This document shows, piece by piece, positions 1 to 7,814 of a stretch of DNA of 45,886 nt; position 1 is the first letter of the stretch, and every line of letters starts with the position of its first letter. The position numbers and the translations under genes are program-made. Under the pieces are notes generated by a model. It saw only the letters and a list, made by a program, of their open reading frames with translations. It was not told the DNA's origin and ran no database searches. Source of the stretch: Planctomycetota bacterium (GTDB lineage Bacteria; Planctomycetota; B15-G4); NCBI GenBank assembly GCA_029259695.1, contig JAJDEQ010000026.1:1-45886 (forward strand). Reading direction: 5' to 3'.

Positions 1-411
1 CGGGCAGGTGGCAGCGATGCCGCACTGCTGGAGCAGGTGGGCGTCACGCTGCGCGCGTTGCACGACGTCGGTCTGCGACACCGCGATCTGCAGGTGAAGA
101 ACCTGCTCGTGGTCCCTGACCCCGTGCCGCAGTGTCCGCTCGTGGTGCTCGATCTCGACCGCTGTCGGCTGGGCCCAGCGCTCCGTGTTGACGAGCGGGT
201 GGCCGGCGTGTCGCGCTTGCTGCGCTCGGCGCTCAAGCAGGGCTTGCTGCCCCCGGGTCCCCTGGCCGCATCGCTCGACGTCTGCCTCCCGCTGTTCGAG
301 GCCTACGGCACGACCTCCGGGCTGGCGGCCGGTGAACTGGCCCGCCGCGCCCGGCGCGACCTGAGCCGCGGCCTGTGGCGACATCCGTGGTGGTGGGCGC
401 GGGGCCCCTGA
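1..411 (+). CDS. Kdo/WaaP-family (lipopolysaccharide) kinase, C-terminal part, 5' truncated
   Basis: The reading frame is open from base 1 to a TGA at 409-411, so the window starts inside the gene. The visible 136 residues hold the catalytic core of a protein-kinase-like fold: HRDLQVKN, matching the HxDLxxxN catalytic loop, and about 20 residues later VVLDLDRC, which fits the metal-binding Asp strand of the WaaP/InaA lipopolysaccharide kinase family. That family phosphorylates sugars of the LPS inner core at the cytoplasmic face of the inner membrane. The end of the protein is helical and Arg-rich, which suits membrane-surface work. The N-lobe with the ATP-binding lysine is outside the window, so the exact substrate cannot be told. 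A small-molecule kinase of the same fold is the alternative. Confidence 0.72.
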   Translation, partial: RAGGSDAALLEQVGVTLRALHDVGLRHRDLQVKNLLVVPDPVPQCPLVVLDLDRCRLGPALRVDERVAGVSRLLRSALKQGLLPPGPLAASLDVCLPLFEAYGTTSGLAAGELARRARRDLSRGLWRHPWWWARGP

Positions 412-806
412 GCCCCTTCTCAGGTGTCCGGAGACACGGCCTGCATATGCGCCCGACGACAGGCGAGCGGATGGTCAGGAACCGCTTGAGACCCGGCGAT
501 CAGCGCAGGATGGACTGATGAAGAGTCGTAAGTCATTTGAAGGCAGGTGCTTGAGCTGAACGCTGTGGGTCGGTGCACGGCCTTACGCATAATCGCCGAG
601 AGCCCATCTGCATATGCTTATTGCAGGCTTCTGGGACCCCCGATAGACTCCGCCGGTTGGCTGGACCCGATTCTTCCAACACGGCGGTCTCCCTGACGCC
701 ACGCCTTGCAGGTCCGGCCGGCAATTTGCCGATGGTTTCTCTTTCCCGCCGTCGGCGTCACTCACTCCCTCACGATTCCCTGTCCCTCCCTCGGAGCTCA
801 CGGCCC
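412..806 (+). other. Intergenic leader region upstream of the first FG-GAP gene
   Basis: This 395-bp stretch holds no convincing gene. It is richer in A and T than its surroundings and contains two copies of the 8-bp palindrome GCATATGC, at 443-450 and 610-617. A weak promoter-like pair lies at 621-649. A GGAG at 793-796 sits 10 nt before the chosen ATG at 807. The frame is open upstream to 573, but translated residues there are Arg/Ser/Pro-rich and look non-coding. Confidence 0.5.
621..649 (+). promoter_or_regulatory. Candidate promoter for the FG-GAP gene at 807
   Basis: TTGCAG (621-626) is followed after 17 nt by TAGACT (644-649). Each hexamer is a weak match to the sigma-70 consensus alone. 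The same layout, TTGnnn then 17-18 nt then TAGnnT, occurs upstream of the other two secreted FG-GAP genes, which is the reason for the call. It would give a leader of about 150 nt. Confidence 0.28.
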
Positions 807-2921
807 ATGCGTGTGCACCTCGCGATCGCCCTGACGGGCGCATCACTGCTCGCCCTGGCAGACTTCGCCAGCGCGCAGTTCTTCGACCGCCAACCCGGTC
901 AGAACTTCCCCAACGCCGCCCAGAGGTTCGGGGGCAACCACTCAGAGAATATCGACGTCGGTGACGTCGATAACGATGGTGACCTGGACGTCATCGTCGG
1001 CAACGGTGGTGACTCCGGTCCCCAGCCGAACCGCATCTTCATCAACAACGGCGGCTTGCAGGCGGGTTCGCCCGGCACGTTCGTCGAGCAGACGAACACG
1101 CGCTTCGCTGGTGTGCCCAACGACACGAGCCGCGACATCGAGTTCGCCGACATCGACAACGACGGCGACCTCGACATCTACGTCTCCAACCGCGGCACGA
1201 CCGCGAACGGTGGCGAGACGAGTCGCTTCTACATCAACCAGGGCGGCACCCAGGGCGGCACCATCGGCTTCTACGCCGAGGACACCAACGCCCGCTGGGG
1301 CACCCTGATCTCCGTGCCCGGCAGCCTCGAGATCGGTGCTCAGGACGGCACTGGCGCGTGGCGTGACTTCAGCTGCGACTGCGACTTCGCCGACTTCGAT
1401 GACGACGGCGACCTCGACCTGTTCCACAGCAGCTACGGTCCGAACATCAACGGGAACACCGAGAGCCGCATCTTCCTGAACGACGGTGCCGGCGTGTTCC
1501 ACGAGCTGTGGCCCTGGGCCAACGCGGGCGCGGACATCCGCACCCACACCATGGACCTGGACCCGCAGGACCTCGACGACGACTGGGACATCGACGTCTT
1601 CATGTCGAGCCGCGACAGCCAGGCGCGTGTCTACATCAACAACTGCTACTCGCCCATCGGTGACTCGCCCTTCACGGACGTGACCCAGACGGCGCTGCTC
1701 GACACCGGTGCTGCCCTCAACGGCAGCAACAACTACGAAGGCGAGTTCACCGACATCGACGGTGACGGCGACTTCGACCAGTGGATGAAGAACTACGACG
1801 GTGGTGGCGGCGGCAACGCCGACCGGATCCTGCGTAACAACTGGATCCCGAGTGGTGCCCGGACGTTCACGGAGATCAGCTTCTGGATCAAGGGTGATCC
1901 GGTTGTCGACGAGAACGAGATCGACTTCCTCGATTACGACGGCGACGGCGACCTCGATGCCTTCGTGGCCAACTTCCTGGGCACGAACTACCTGTACGGC
2001 AACTCGATGGCTGACGGCAACCCGATCGGCTCAGGTATCTTCCACCGCACCGGCACCGGCGCCGGCGGTAGCCTGGCCACGGGGACCGAGCTCCCGACCA
2101 ACGGGACCAACGGTCAGACGTCGCTCGACGGCGAGTGCGCTGACATGGACAACGACGGTGACACCGACGTGCTGCTCGCCAACGACAGCGGGTCGCAGAA
2201 CCGTTACTTCGAGAACACCCTGGGTATCCCGGACACGCACGCTCCGACCGTGCACCGTTGGACCGACCAGTGCGACAAGCCGGTTGGCAGCAGCACGGTC
2301 ATCCACGTGTCGGTGCGCGACAACAGCGCGTACTACATCATCGGGTACTACGACGCCGACCTGATCTACTCGGTCAACGGCGGCGGCGAGACCACGGTGT
2401 CCATGTTCAGCCAGGGTGGTCAGCAGTTCCGCGGTGTCATTCCTCCGCAGAGCGGCACGGTGAGCTACCGTCTCGAGATCACGGACCGCGCGGGCAACAC
2501 CGGCTCTGTCGGTCCGCGCAGCTTCGTGCAGAGCGGCACCACCTACACCAACCTGGGCTCCGCCCTGAACGGTACCCACGGCTCGCCGGCCTTCGTCGGC
2601 ACGGGCACGTGGGAAGCCGGTACGCCGGGCACGCTCACCCTCTCCAACGCGCTGGGTAGCGCGACGGCCGGTCTGTTCATCGGCTTCGCCGCGAACCCCA
2701 CGCCGTTCAAGGGTGGCAACCTGGTCCCGGTGCCTTTCCTGGATCCGTTCATCTTCGTGACCCCCGCGGGCGGTGGCCCGGTCTCGCTTCCGCTGCCGGT
2801 GGCGTCCTTCCCCAAGGACATCCCCTGCGGTCTCGAGTTGGTCATGCAGTGGGTCATCCAGGACGCTGGTGCCACGGCGGGCTTTGCCCTGTCGAACGCC
2901 CAGCAGATCCGCGCTCCGTAA
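807..2921 (+). CDS. Secreted FG-GAP/VCBS repeat protein (tandem paralog 1)
   Basis: This 704-aa protein starts with a signal peptide (MRVHLAIALTGASLLALADF, then ASA|QF), so it is exported. The start at 807 is chosen because it begins the signal peptide and has GGAG 10 nt upstream; the longer open frame to 573 adds non-coding-looking residues. Seven Asp-rich loops of the type DxDxDGDxD (for example DVDNDGDLDV, DIDNDGDLDI, DYDGDGDLDA) mark FG-GAP/VCBS beta-propeller blades that bind calcium. The last 150 residues form a separate beta-rich domain ending in ALSNAQQIRAP, a C-terminal type I infer to be shared by secreted proteins of this lineage. It is a close paralog of the next gene, with near-identical motifs and C-terminus, and is followed by a hairpin at 2961-2996. 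Substrate or partner is unknown; adhesion or surface structure is a guess. Confidence 0.88.
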   Translation: MRVHLAIALTGASLLALADFASAQFFDRQPGQNFPNAAQRFGGNHSENIDVGDVDNDGDLDVIVGNGGDSGPQPNRIFINNGGLQAGSPGTFVEQTNTRFAGVPNDTSRDIEFADIDNDGDLDIYVSNRGTTANGGETSRFYINQGGTQGGTIGFYAEDTNARWGTLISVPGSLEIGAQDGTGAWRDFSCDCDFADFDDDGDLDLFHSSYGPNINGNTESRIFLNDGAGVFHELWPWANAGADIRTHTMDLDPQDLDDDWDIDVFMSSRDSQARVYINNCYSPIGDSPFTDVTQTALLDTGAALNGSNNYEGEFTDIDGDGDFDQWMKNYDGGGGGNADRILRNNWIPSGARTFTEISFWIKGDPVVDENEIDFLDYDGDGDLDAFVANFLGTNYLYGNSMADGNPIGSGIFHRTGTGAGGSLATGTELPTNGTNGQTSLDGECADMDNDGDTDVLLANDSGSQNRYFENTLGIPDTHAPTVHRWTDQCDKPVGSSTVIHVSVRDNSAYYIIGYYDADLIYSVNGGGETTVSMFSQGGQQFRGVIPPQSGTVSYRLEITDRAGNTGSVGPRSFVQSGTTYTNLGSALNGTHGSPAFVGTGTWEAGTPGTLTLSNALGSATAGLFIGFAANPTPFKGGNLVPVPFLDPFIFVTPAGGGPVSLPLPVASFPKDIPCGLELVMQWVIQDAGATAGFALSNAQQIRAP

Positions 2922-2960
2922 GGAATGCAGATCATCGGTGGGTCTGAACGACCCATCTCG

Positions 2961-3000
2961 CGAGGCCCTCGGATCCGAGTGGATCCGGGGGCCTCGTTGC
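2961..3000 (+). terminator. Hairpin terminator after FG-GAP paralog 1
   Basis: A 16-bp stem (CGAGGCCCTCGGATCC at 2961-2976, GGATCCGGGGGCCTCG at 2981-2996) closes on the 4-nt loop GAGT. The only imperfection, T2969 opposite G2988, is a G-U wobble in plus-strand RNA but an A-C mismatch on the other strand, so the structure fits transcription from the gene just upstream. The following TTGCGTTG is only moderately U-rich. A related hairpin follows paralog 2 with a changed but still paired upper stem. Confidence 0.75.
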
Positions 3001-3196
3001 GTTGAGGACGCACTCGGGCCTCGTCGGATGTGGGGCGGGGGGCGTCGGCGGGGGCCGGGCCTCGGGAAGAGGGAACTCGCGGGGGAGGTGTGGCTGGACC
3101 TTGTTCGCGCTGTGCCTGCGGAGTGCCCCCCGAGGAGGGCACTGGCGGCCGGTCGCGGCGGCCGGTCCCGGAACACCTGTTCGTGGATCAGACCGC

Positions 3197-3225
3197 TTGG
3201 CAGACGTCTCAACCGCCCTTAGGGT
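3197..3225 (+). promoter_or_regulatory. Candidate promoter for FG-GAP paralog 2
   Basis: TTGGCA (3197-3202, five of six matches to TTGACA) is followed after 17 nt by TAGGGT (3220-3225). The gene begins at 3307. The -10 match is poor, but position and spacing agree with the candidate promoters of the two other FG-GAP genes. Confidence 0.3.
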
Positions 3226-3306
3226 GAGGTGATCTCCGGGCAACCAGGGCAGCCCCCCTCCCCCGTTGCCCCACCCTCGTCTCCCTACCTCATCCGGAGT
3301 CTCCCG

Positions 3307-5394
3307 ATGCGCTCGTCGACCCTCTGCGCCCTGGGTCTGGCAGCTGTTCTCACCGCGGCCGATGCCGCGGCCCAGCTTCCCGACCTCCAGTCTGGTCAGA
3401 ATTTCCCCACCGCCGCCCAGCGGTTCGGGGGCAACCACTCCGAGAACATCGACGTCGGTGATGCCGACAACGATGGTGACCTCGACGTGATCGTCGCCAA
3501 CGGCGGCGACTCGGGCCCGCAGCCGAACCGCATCTTCATCAACAACGGCGGCTTGCAGGGCGGCACCGTGGGCACCTTCACCGAAGGCACCAGCACGCGC
3601 TTCGCCGGTGTCCCCAACGACACGAGCCGCGACATCGAGTTCGCCGACATCGACAACGACGGCGACCTGGACATCTACGTCTCCAACCGCGGCACGACCG
3701 CGAACGGTGGCGAGACGAGCCGCTTCTACATCAACCAGGGCGGTGTGCAGGGCGGGACCATCGGGAACTACTCCGAGGACACCGACGCCCGCTGGGCGAC
3801 CCTGGTCTCCGTGCCCGGCAGCCTCGAGATCGGTGCCCAGGACGGCACCGGCGCGTGGCGTGACTTCAGCTGCGATTGCGACTTCGCCGACCTCGACGAC
3901 GACGGCGACCTCGACCTGTTCCACAGCAGCTACGGTCCGAACATCAACGGCACGACCGAGAGCCGCGTCTTCCTGAACGACGGTGACGGCTTCTTCCACG
4001 AGTTGTTCCCGTGGGCCAACGCGGGCGCGGACATCCGCACCCACACCATGGACCTCGACCCGGCCGACTTCGACGGCGACTACGACCTCGACATCTTCAT
4101 GTCCAGTCGTGACAGCCAGGCCCGCGTGTTCATCAACAACTGCTACAACCCGGTGGGTGACTCGCCGTTCACCGACATCACCCAGACGGCGATGATCGAC
4201 AACGGTGTCACCGGCGGCGGCAGCAACTACGAGGCGGAGTACGGCGACCTCGACGGCGACGGTGATTTCGACGTCTGGATGAAGAACTTCCCCAACCTCG
4301 CCGACCACGTGCTGCGCAACAACGGTTCCACGCCGGGGGTCGGTTTCGACTTCACGCAGATGGACTGGATCCGCGGCGACCCCAACGTCGACGAGAACGA
4401 GGTGGACTTCATCGACTACGACGGGGATGGGGACCTGGACGTCTTTGCCGCCAACTTCAGCGGCACGAACTTCCTCTACCAGAGCGGGGTGGCACAGGGC
4501 CTGTCCGGAGCGCAGGGTCTCTACCACCGCACCGGTACGGCGCCGTTGTCCCCCGGCAACGAGTTGCCGACCAACGGCACCAACGGTCAGACGTCGCTCG
4601 ACGGCGAGTGCGCCGACCTCGACAACGACGGTGACCCGGACATCATCCTGGCCAACGACGGCGGCTCGCAGAACCGCCACTTCATCAACACGCTCGGTGT
4701 GCCCGACACGCACGCCCCCACGGTGGAGCGCTGGACCGATCAGTGTGACAAGCCCGAGGGCAGCAACACGGTGGTGCACGTCCAGGTGCGCGACAACAGC
4801 CCTTACTACGTGATCAGCTACTACCAGGCCGACCTGATCTACTCGGTCAACGGCGGTGGCGAGACCACGGTGTCCATGTTCAGCCAGGGCGGCCAGCAGT
4901 TCCGCGGCGTCATCCCGCCGCAGAGCGGCACGGTGAGCTACCGGGTCGAGATCTCCGACATGGCGGGCAACACGGGCTCAGTCGGTCCGCGCAGCTTCGT
5001 GCAGAGCGGTACGACCTACACCAACCTCGGCTTCGCGCTGAGCGGCACCCACGGTTCCCCGCAGTTCTTCGGCTCGGGAACCTGGGAGGCGGGCACGCCC
5101 GGGTCGCTCACCCTGGCGAACGTGTTGGGCGGCGCCACGGCCGGCCTGTTCATCTCCTTCACCAGCAACCCGACGCCGTTCAAGGGCGGGACGTTCGTGC
5201 CCGTGCCTCCGCTGGACCCGTTCATCTTCGTGACGCCGCCGGGTCCGGGGCCGGTGATGCTGCCGCTGCCGGTGGCGTCGTTCCCCAAGGGCATCCCCTG
5301 CGGTCTGGAGCTGTACATGCAGTGGATCGTGCAGGACGGGGCGGCCACGGCCGGCTTCGCCCTGTCGAACGCCCAGCAGGTGCGCGCCCCGTAG
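3307..5394 (+). CDS. Secreted FG-GAP/VCBS repeat protein (tandem paralog 2)
   Basis: A 695-aa exported protein with signal peptide MRSSTLCALGLAAVLTAADA followed by AAAQLP. GGAG at 3296-3299 lies 7 nt before the ATG, which supports this start. It keeps the seven DxDxDGDxD calcium loops of its upstream twin (DADNDGDLDV, DIDNDGDLDI, DLDDDGDLDL, DFDGDYDLDI, DLDGDGDFDV, DYDGDGDLDV, DLDNDGDPDI) and the same C-terminal domain ending in ALSNAQQVRAP. Divergence is concentrated in the leader, in a linker near residue 300 and in the linker near residue 400. The stretch from the Cys-containing DQCDKP motif to the GTTYTNLG motif is almost unchanged. Head-to-tail order with a copied terminator indicates tandem duplication. 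Both copies are full length. Confidence 0.88.
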   Translation: MRSSTLCALGLAAVLTAADAAAQLPDLQSGQNFPTAAQRFGGNHSENIDVGDADNDGDLDVIVANGGDSGPQPNRIFINNGGLQGGTVGTFTEGTSTRFAGVPNDTSRDIEFADIDNDGDLDIYVSNRGTTANGGETSRFYINQGGVQGGTIGNYSEDTDARWATLVSVPGSLEIGAQDGTGAWRDFSCDCDFADLDDDGDLDLFHSSYGPNINGTTESRVFLNDGDGFFHELFPWANAGADIRTHTMDLDPADFDGDYDLDIFMSSRDSQARVFINNCYNPVGDSPFTDITQTAMIDNGVTGGGSNYEAEYGDLDGDGDFDVWMKNFPNLADHVLRNNGSTPGVGFDFTQMDWIRGDPNVDENEVDFIDYDGDGDLDVFAANFSGTNFLYQSGVAQGLSGAQGLYHRTGTAPLSPGNELPTNGTNGQTSLDGECADLDNDGDPDIILANDGGSQNRHFINTLGVPDTHAPTVERWTDQCDKPEGSNTVVHVQVRDNSPYYVISYYQADLIYSVNGGGETTVSMFSQGGQQFRGVIPPQSGTVSYRVEISDMAGNTGSVGPRSFVQSGTTYTNLGFALSGTHGSPQFFGSGTWEAGTPGSLTLANVLGGATAGLFISFTSNPTPFKGGTFVPVPPLDPFIFVTPPGPGPVMLPLPVASFPKGIPCGLELYMQWIVQDGAATAGFALSNAQQVRAP

Positions 5395-5477
5395 GCGCGT
5401 GACCTCAAGCGTGTCCGTGCGCGCACGGCCGTTGTCCTGAGCAGGGCAGCGGCGGGGCGTCGCGGGCACGATCGAAG

Positions 5478-5516
5478 CGAGGCCCCTGGACCGTCGAGGT
5501 CCGGGGGCCTCGTTGC
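5478..5516 (+). terminator. Hairpin terminator after FG-GAP paralog 2
   Basis: A 15-bp stem (CGAGGCCCCTGGACC at 5478-5492, GGTCCGGGGGCCTCG at 5498-5512) closes on loop GTCGA and is followed by TTGC. T5487 pairs with G5503 as a wobble in plus-strand RNA. The lower stem and the TTGC flank equal those of the hairpin at 2961, while the upper stem differs on both sides and still pairs. That covariation supports a conserved structure. Confidence 0.75.
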
Positions 5517-5559
5517 TTGGGTGCCGACCCGCCCGCTACCCGTCGCCGTGGTGGGCCGG

Positions 5560-5663
5560 CCGGTTGCCGGTTGCCGGTTGCCGGTTGCCTGCGCCCTGCG
5601 CCCTGCGCCCTGCGCCCTGCGCGGGGAGTGGGGAGTGGGGAGTGGGAGCGGGGAGCGGGGAGC
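5560..5663. repeat. Block of three consecutive heptanucleotide tandem repeats
   Basis: Four exact units of CCGGTTG (5560-5587) run directly into five units of CCTGCGC (5588-5622), then three units of GGGGAGT (5623-5643), a 6-nt GGGAGC and two units of GGGGAGC (5644-5663). All units share the 7-bp period although the sequences differ. The block is intergenic, so frame preservation does not explain the period. Confidence 0.95.
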
Positions 5664-5714
5664 GCAGCCGGGGCTCGCCGCGTGGGGGGCCCGGCGGGGT
5701 GAGGCGGCAGGCCC

Positions 5715-6665
5715 TCAGTCGATCAGGTGGACCCAGTCCTCGGGGCGCGGGCCGTGGTCCTCACCGAACAGATCGGTCAGGGCCTGCCGCGCGCTGAGTT
5801 GCTCCACCGGGTAGGTGCTGTTGAGCATCGGCAGCAGCAGGGGGGCCGCCGCGGTGTTGCCCGAGCGTCCCAGGGCCGCGGCCATCGAGGCGCGCACCAG
5901 CGGCGTGTGCTCGCTCGTGATCAGGGACTCGATGCGCGAGGTGTAGGCCGCATGCGGGTGGCGTCGCGCGGTCGAGGCGGCGTGCATGCGCACGCGTGCG
6001 TCGGCGTCCGTGAGCGCGGCGAGGATCGCATCCACCACCGCTTCGTTCGTGCGCGAGGTGATGATCGAACTCAGCGCGAGCGTGGCGTTGCCGCGCGCTT
6101 CGGGGTCGTGGTGTCGGGTGGCGACGTCGATGATCGGCTGCAGCGGTGTGTCCTCGTCACCGATCTTCCACAGGCCGAGCATGATGTTGCGCATCATCTC
6201 GTCGTCCGCGGCGGGCACGGCGGCGATCAGGGCCGCCACGGCCCGCGGGTGCGGCGAGCGGATGCCAAGGTCGTTCTCCGGCACCCGGGAGAATCCGAGC
6301 GCCCAGGCGGACACGAGCCGACGATCACGGACGCCCCGCTCGAACTCGTACAGCACGATGTCGAAGTGCGCCACGACGTCCTGGGTCAGGACCGCCTCGA
6401 GGGGCGCCTCGTTGCCGTCCCGTTGCTCGCTCTGCCAGGCGGGCAGCAGGCGCTCCAGGCGGAACATGAGCGCCGCCGGTTCCTCCCGCTGGGGGCTCTC
6501 CAGGCGCTGCGCGAGCCGCACCAGGAAGTCATCGAGTTCCGCGGCGGCGATCTTGTCCTCGATCGTCTTGGGCTTGGACTCGAAGACCGAGCAACCGACG
6601 GGCAGCAGGGCCAGCGCCAGGAGCAGGCCGGCGGCGGGCCGGGAATGAAGCCAGGGGTTGGTCAT
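5715..6665 (-). CDS. HEAT-repeat lipoprotein
   Basis: A 316-aa protein. The start at 6665 is chosen because it gives a lipoprotein signal peptide: MTNPWLHSRPAAGLLLALAL then LPVGC, a lipobox with the modified Cys near residue 25, predicting a membrane-anchored exported protein. The body is alpha-helical with repeated units such as ARGNATLALSSI, DARVRMHAASTARRHP, VRASMAAALGRSG and LSARQALTDLFG, typical of HEAT/PBS-lyase-like scaffolds that bind other proteins. It shares a 4-bp ATGA overlap with the thioesterase gene upstream on the same strand (start here 6665-6663, thioesterase stop 6664-6662), so the two are translationally coupled. No enzymatic motif is visible, and the partner is unknown. 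Confidence 0.8.
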   Translation of the reverse strand: MTNPWLHSRPAAGLLLALALLPVGCSVFESKPKTIEDKIAAAELDDFLVRLAQRLESPQREEPAALMFRLERLLPAWQSEQRDGNEAPLEAVLTQDVVAHFDIVLYEFERGVRDRRLVSAWALGFSRVPENDLGIRSPHPRAVAALIAAVPAADDEMMRNIMLGLWKIGDEDTPLQPIIDVATRHHDPEARGNATLALSSIITSRTNEAVVDAILAALTDADARVRMHAASTARRHPHAAYTSRIESLITSEHTPLVRASMAAALGRSGNTAAAPLLLPMLNSTYPVEQLSARQALTDLFGEDHGPRPEDWVHLID

Positions 6666-7093
6666 GACGTCTCCGACGATGAGGTTCCCGGTTTCATTCC
6701 CGCCTTCAGGCGCGAATAGACGTCGCGGGGCAGGGCGCAGGGGCGGTTGTCCTCGTCCATGCACCCGAGTCGGGTGTGTCCGGAGGACAGGACGGCCCCC
6801 TCGGCGTCCCAGAGCTCGTAGCGGAAGGTCACCGTGGCGCGGCCGACCTGCGCCAGGGTCACGGCCACTTCGAGTTCCTGGTCGTAGAGCGCCGGGCGGC
6901 GGTAGCGCACGGCCGCTTCCACCACGGCGAGTCGGAAACCGCGGGTCTCCAACTCGGCATAGGGCGTCCCCAGCGAGCGCATGAACTCGGTGCGCCCGAT
7001 CTCGAAGTACGAGAGGTAGTGGGCGTGGTACACGACGCCCATGCGGTCGACCTCGCCGTAACGCGGTCGGATCGTGACGAGGAACTCGGACAT
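6662..7093 (-). CDS. Acyl-CoA thioesterase, YbgC/4HBT hotdog family
   Basis: This 143-aa protein has the length and signature of the 4-hydroxybenzoyl-CoA thioesterase family: RYGEVDRMGVVYHAHYLSYF, where the Asp of the xDxxGxVxxxxY motif near residue 15 is the catalytic acid, followed by GRTEFMRSLG and ELEVAVTLAQVGRATVTFRYEL. Such enzymes are cytoplasmic hotdog-fold hydrolases of short-chain or aromatic acyl-CoA and are often tied to phospholipid or envelope metabolism. The start at 7093 is used because the family motif begins about 10 residues later; an upstream in-frame ATG at 7159 adds an Arg/Pro-rich segment. It is coupled to the downstream HEAT lipoprotein by a 4-bp overlap and reads away from the DUF6677-like gene. 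Confidence 0.85.
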   Translation of the reverse strand: MSEFLVTIRPRYGEVDRMGVVYHAHYLSYFEIGRTEFMRSLGTPYAELETRGFRLAVVEAAVRYRRPALYDQELEVAVTLAQVGRATVTFRYELWDAEGAVLSSGHTRLGCMDEDNRPCALPRDVYSRLKAGMKPGTSSSETS

Positions 7094-7215
7094 GGGTGCC
7101 GGTTCACCGGAGCGAGACGTGTCCGCCCGAGGGGCGTGGCGAGGTCGCCGAGGAGCCACTCAGATTCGGCAAAATAGACGTTTCTTGCAAGGCCACCCTC
7201 CGGGATCATGAGCGC

Positions 7216-7608
7216 ATGCCGCTGCGCGCCCTGTTTGCCGCCGTCCTCACCTGGGTACTCCCGGGGCTGGGCCATTTCGTCATCGGGCGGCGGGCCAAGG
7301 CGTTCTACTTCGGCGGACTGGTCCTGGGCTTCTTCGGCCTCGGACTGCTCCTGGGAGAAGGCGCCTCGGTGTCGACCGCGCGTTTCCCGTACCACTTCAT
7401 CGGGCAGGTGCTGGTCGGTCTGCCCGCCCTGCTCGCTGACCAGTTCCTGGGCGTCGTGCCCCTCGGTCGCACCGTCGACCGGCTCGAACTGGGCGTGGTG
7501 ATGACGACTGTCGCCGGGATCATGAACCTGGTGGTGATGGTCGACGCCTACGAGACGGTGCGCGGCTCCGTCCTGGGCCTCGCTCCGGCCAGGGAATCGC
7601 AGGGATGA
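7216..7608 (+). CDS. DUF6677-like integral membrane protein
   Basis: A 130-aa protein whose N-terminus (LTWVLPGLGHFVIGRRAKAF) has the PGLGHxxxGR pattern followed by strongly hydrophobic helices (GGLVLGFFGLGLLLGE, LVGLPALLADQFLG, TTVAGIMNLVVMVDAY), giving three or four membrane segments. The pattern recalls TM2-like and DUF6677 proteins of planctomycetes; the family assignment is from memory of the motif. The ATG at 7216 is preferred over upstream starts because it directly precedes the first membrane segment. A 4-bp ATGA overlap couples it to the next small membrane protein. Function is unknown. Confidence 0.7.
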   Translation: MPLRALFAAVLTWVLPGLGHFVIGRRAKAFYFGGLVLGFFGLGLLLGEGASVSTARFPYHFIGQVLVGLPALLADQFLGVVPLGRTVDRLELGVVMTTVAGIMNLVVMVDAYETVRGSVLGLAPARESQG

Positions 7609-7814
7609 TGCTCGCAGCCGTCGGTCCCCTGTCGCTCGGGGAGCACGCCATGTGGTTCGCGCTGCTCTCCCTGTTCGTCTTCCTGGTCTACAACGGATTG
7701 CGCAACGACTCGGTCAAGAACGCCGCCGTCACCGGAGTCCGTCGCTGGCTTGTGTTCATGTTGGGCGCCGGGCTGCTGGCCGCTGTGAGCCTCACCCTCT
7801 CCTACCTGTTGTAG
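7605..7814 (+). CDS. Small two-TM membrane protein
   Basis: A 69-aa protein with two hydrophobic segments (MWFALLSLFVFLVYNGL and WLVFMLGAGLLAAVSLTL) separated by a basic loop (RNDSVKNAAVTGVRR). Its first codon overlaps the preceding stop (ATGA at 7605-7608), and a second ATG follows at once. Its 3' end overlaps the end of convergent dprA by 23 bp. Coupling with the upstream membrane gene suggests a shared complex, but no family is recognised. Confidence 0.65.
   Translation: MMLAAVGPLSLGEHAMWFALLSLFVFLVYNGLRNDSVKNAAVTGVRRWLVFMLGAGLLAAVSLTLSYLL

Larger units (their letters stand above)
2922..3306 (+). other. Intergenic region between the tandem FG-GAP paralogs
   Basis: This 385-bp gap holds the strong hairpin at 2961-2996, a smaller inverted repeat (AGTGCCC at 3122-3128 with GGGCACT at 3137-3143), and a promoter-like pair at 3197-3225. 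The frame upstream of 3307 is open to 3229 but lacks a signal peptide at its beginning and is Pro/Ser-rich. I see no gene here. Confidence 0.5.
5395..5714 (+). other. Intergenic region with terminator and heptanucleotide repeats
   Basis: This 320-bp gap separates two genes that converge (plus-strand FG-GAP, minus-strand HEAT lipoprotein). It contains a terminator hairpin at 5478-5512 and an uninterrupted block of 7-bp tandem repeats at 5560-5663. Short open frames across the repeats change identity with the repeat unit and look like chance. Confidence 0.6.

Noticed and set aside
2932..4779. Long minus-strand frame across FG-GAP paralog 2, rich in Val/Glu/Asp repeats
   Set aside because: It is the reverse complement of the repeated Asp-rich calcium loops; the plus strand has a signal peptide, ribosome site and domain motifs.
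5560..5663. Possible CRISPR array
   Set aside because: Units are 7 bp and adjacent with no spacers; these are simple tandem repeats.
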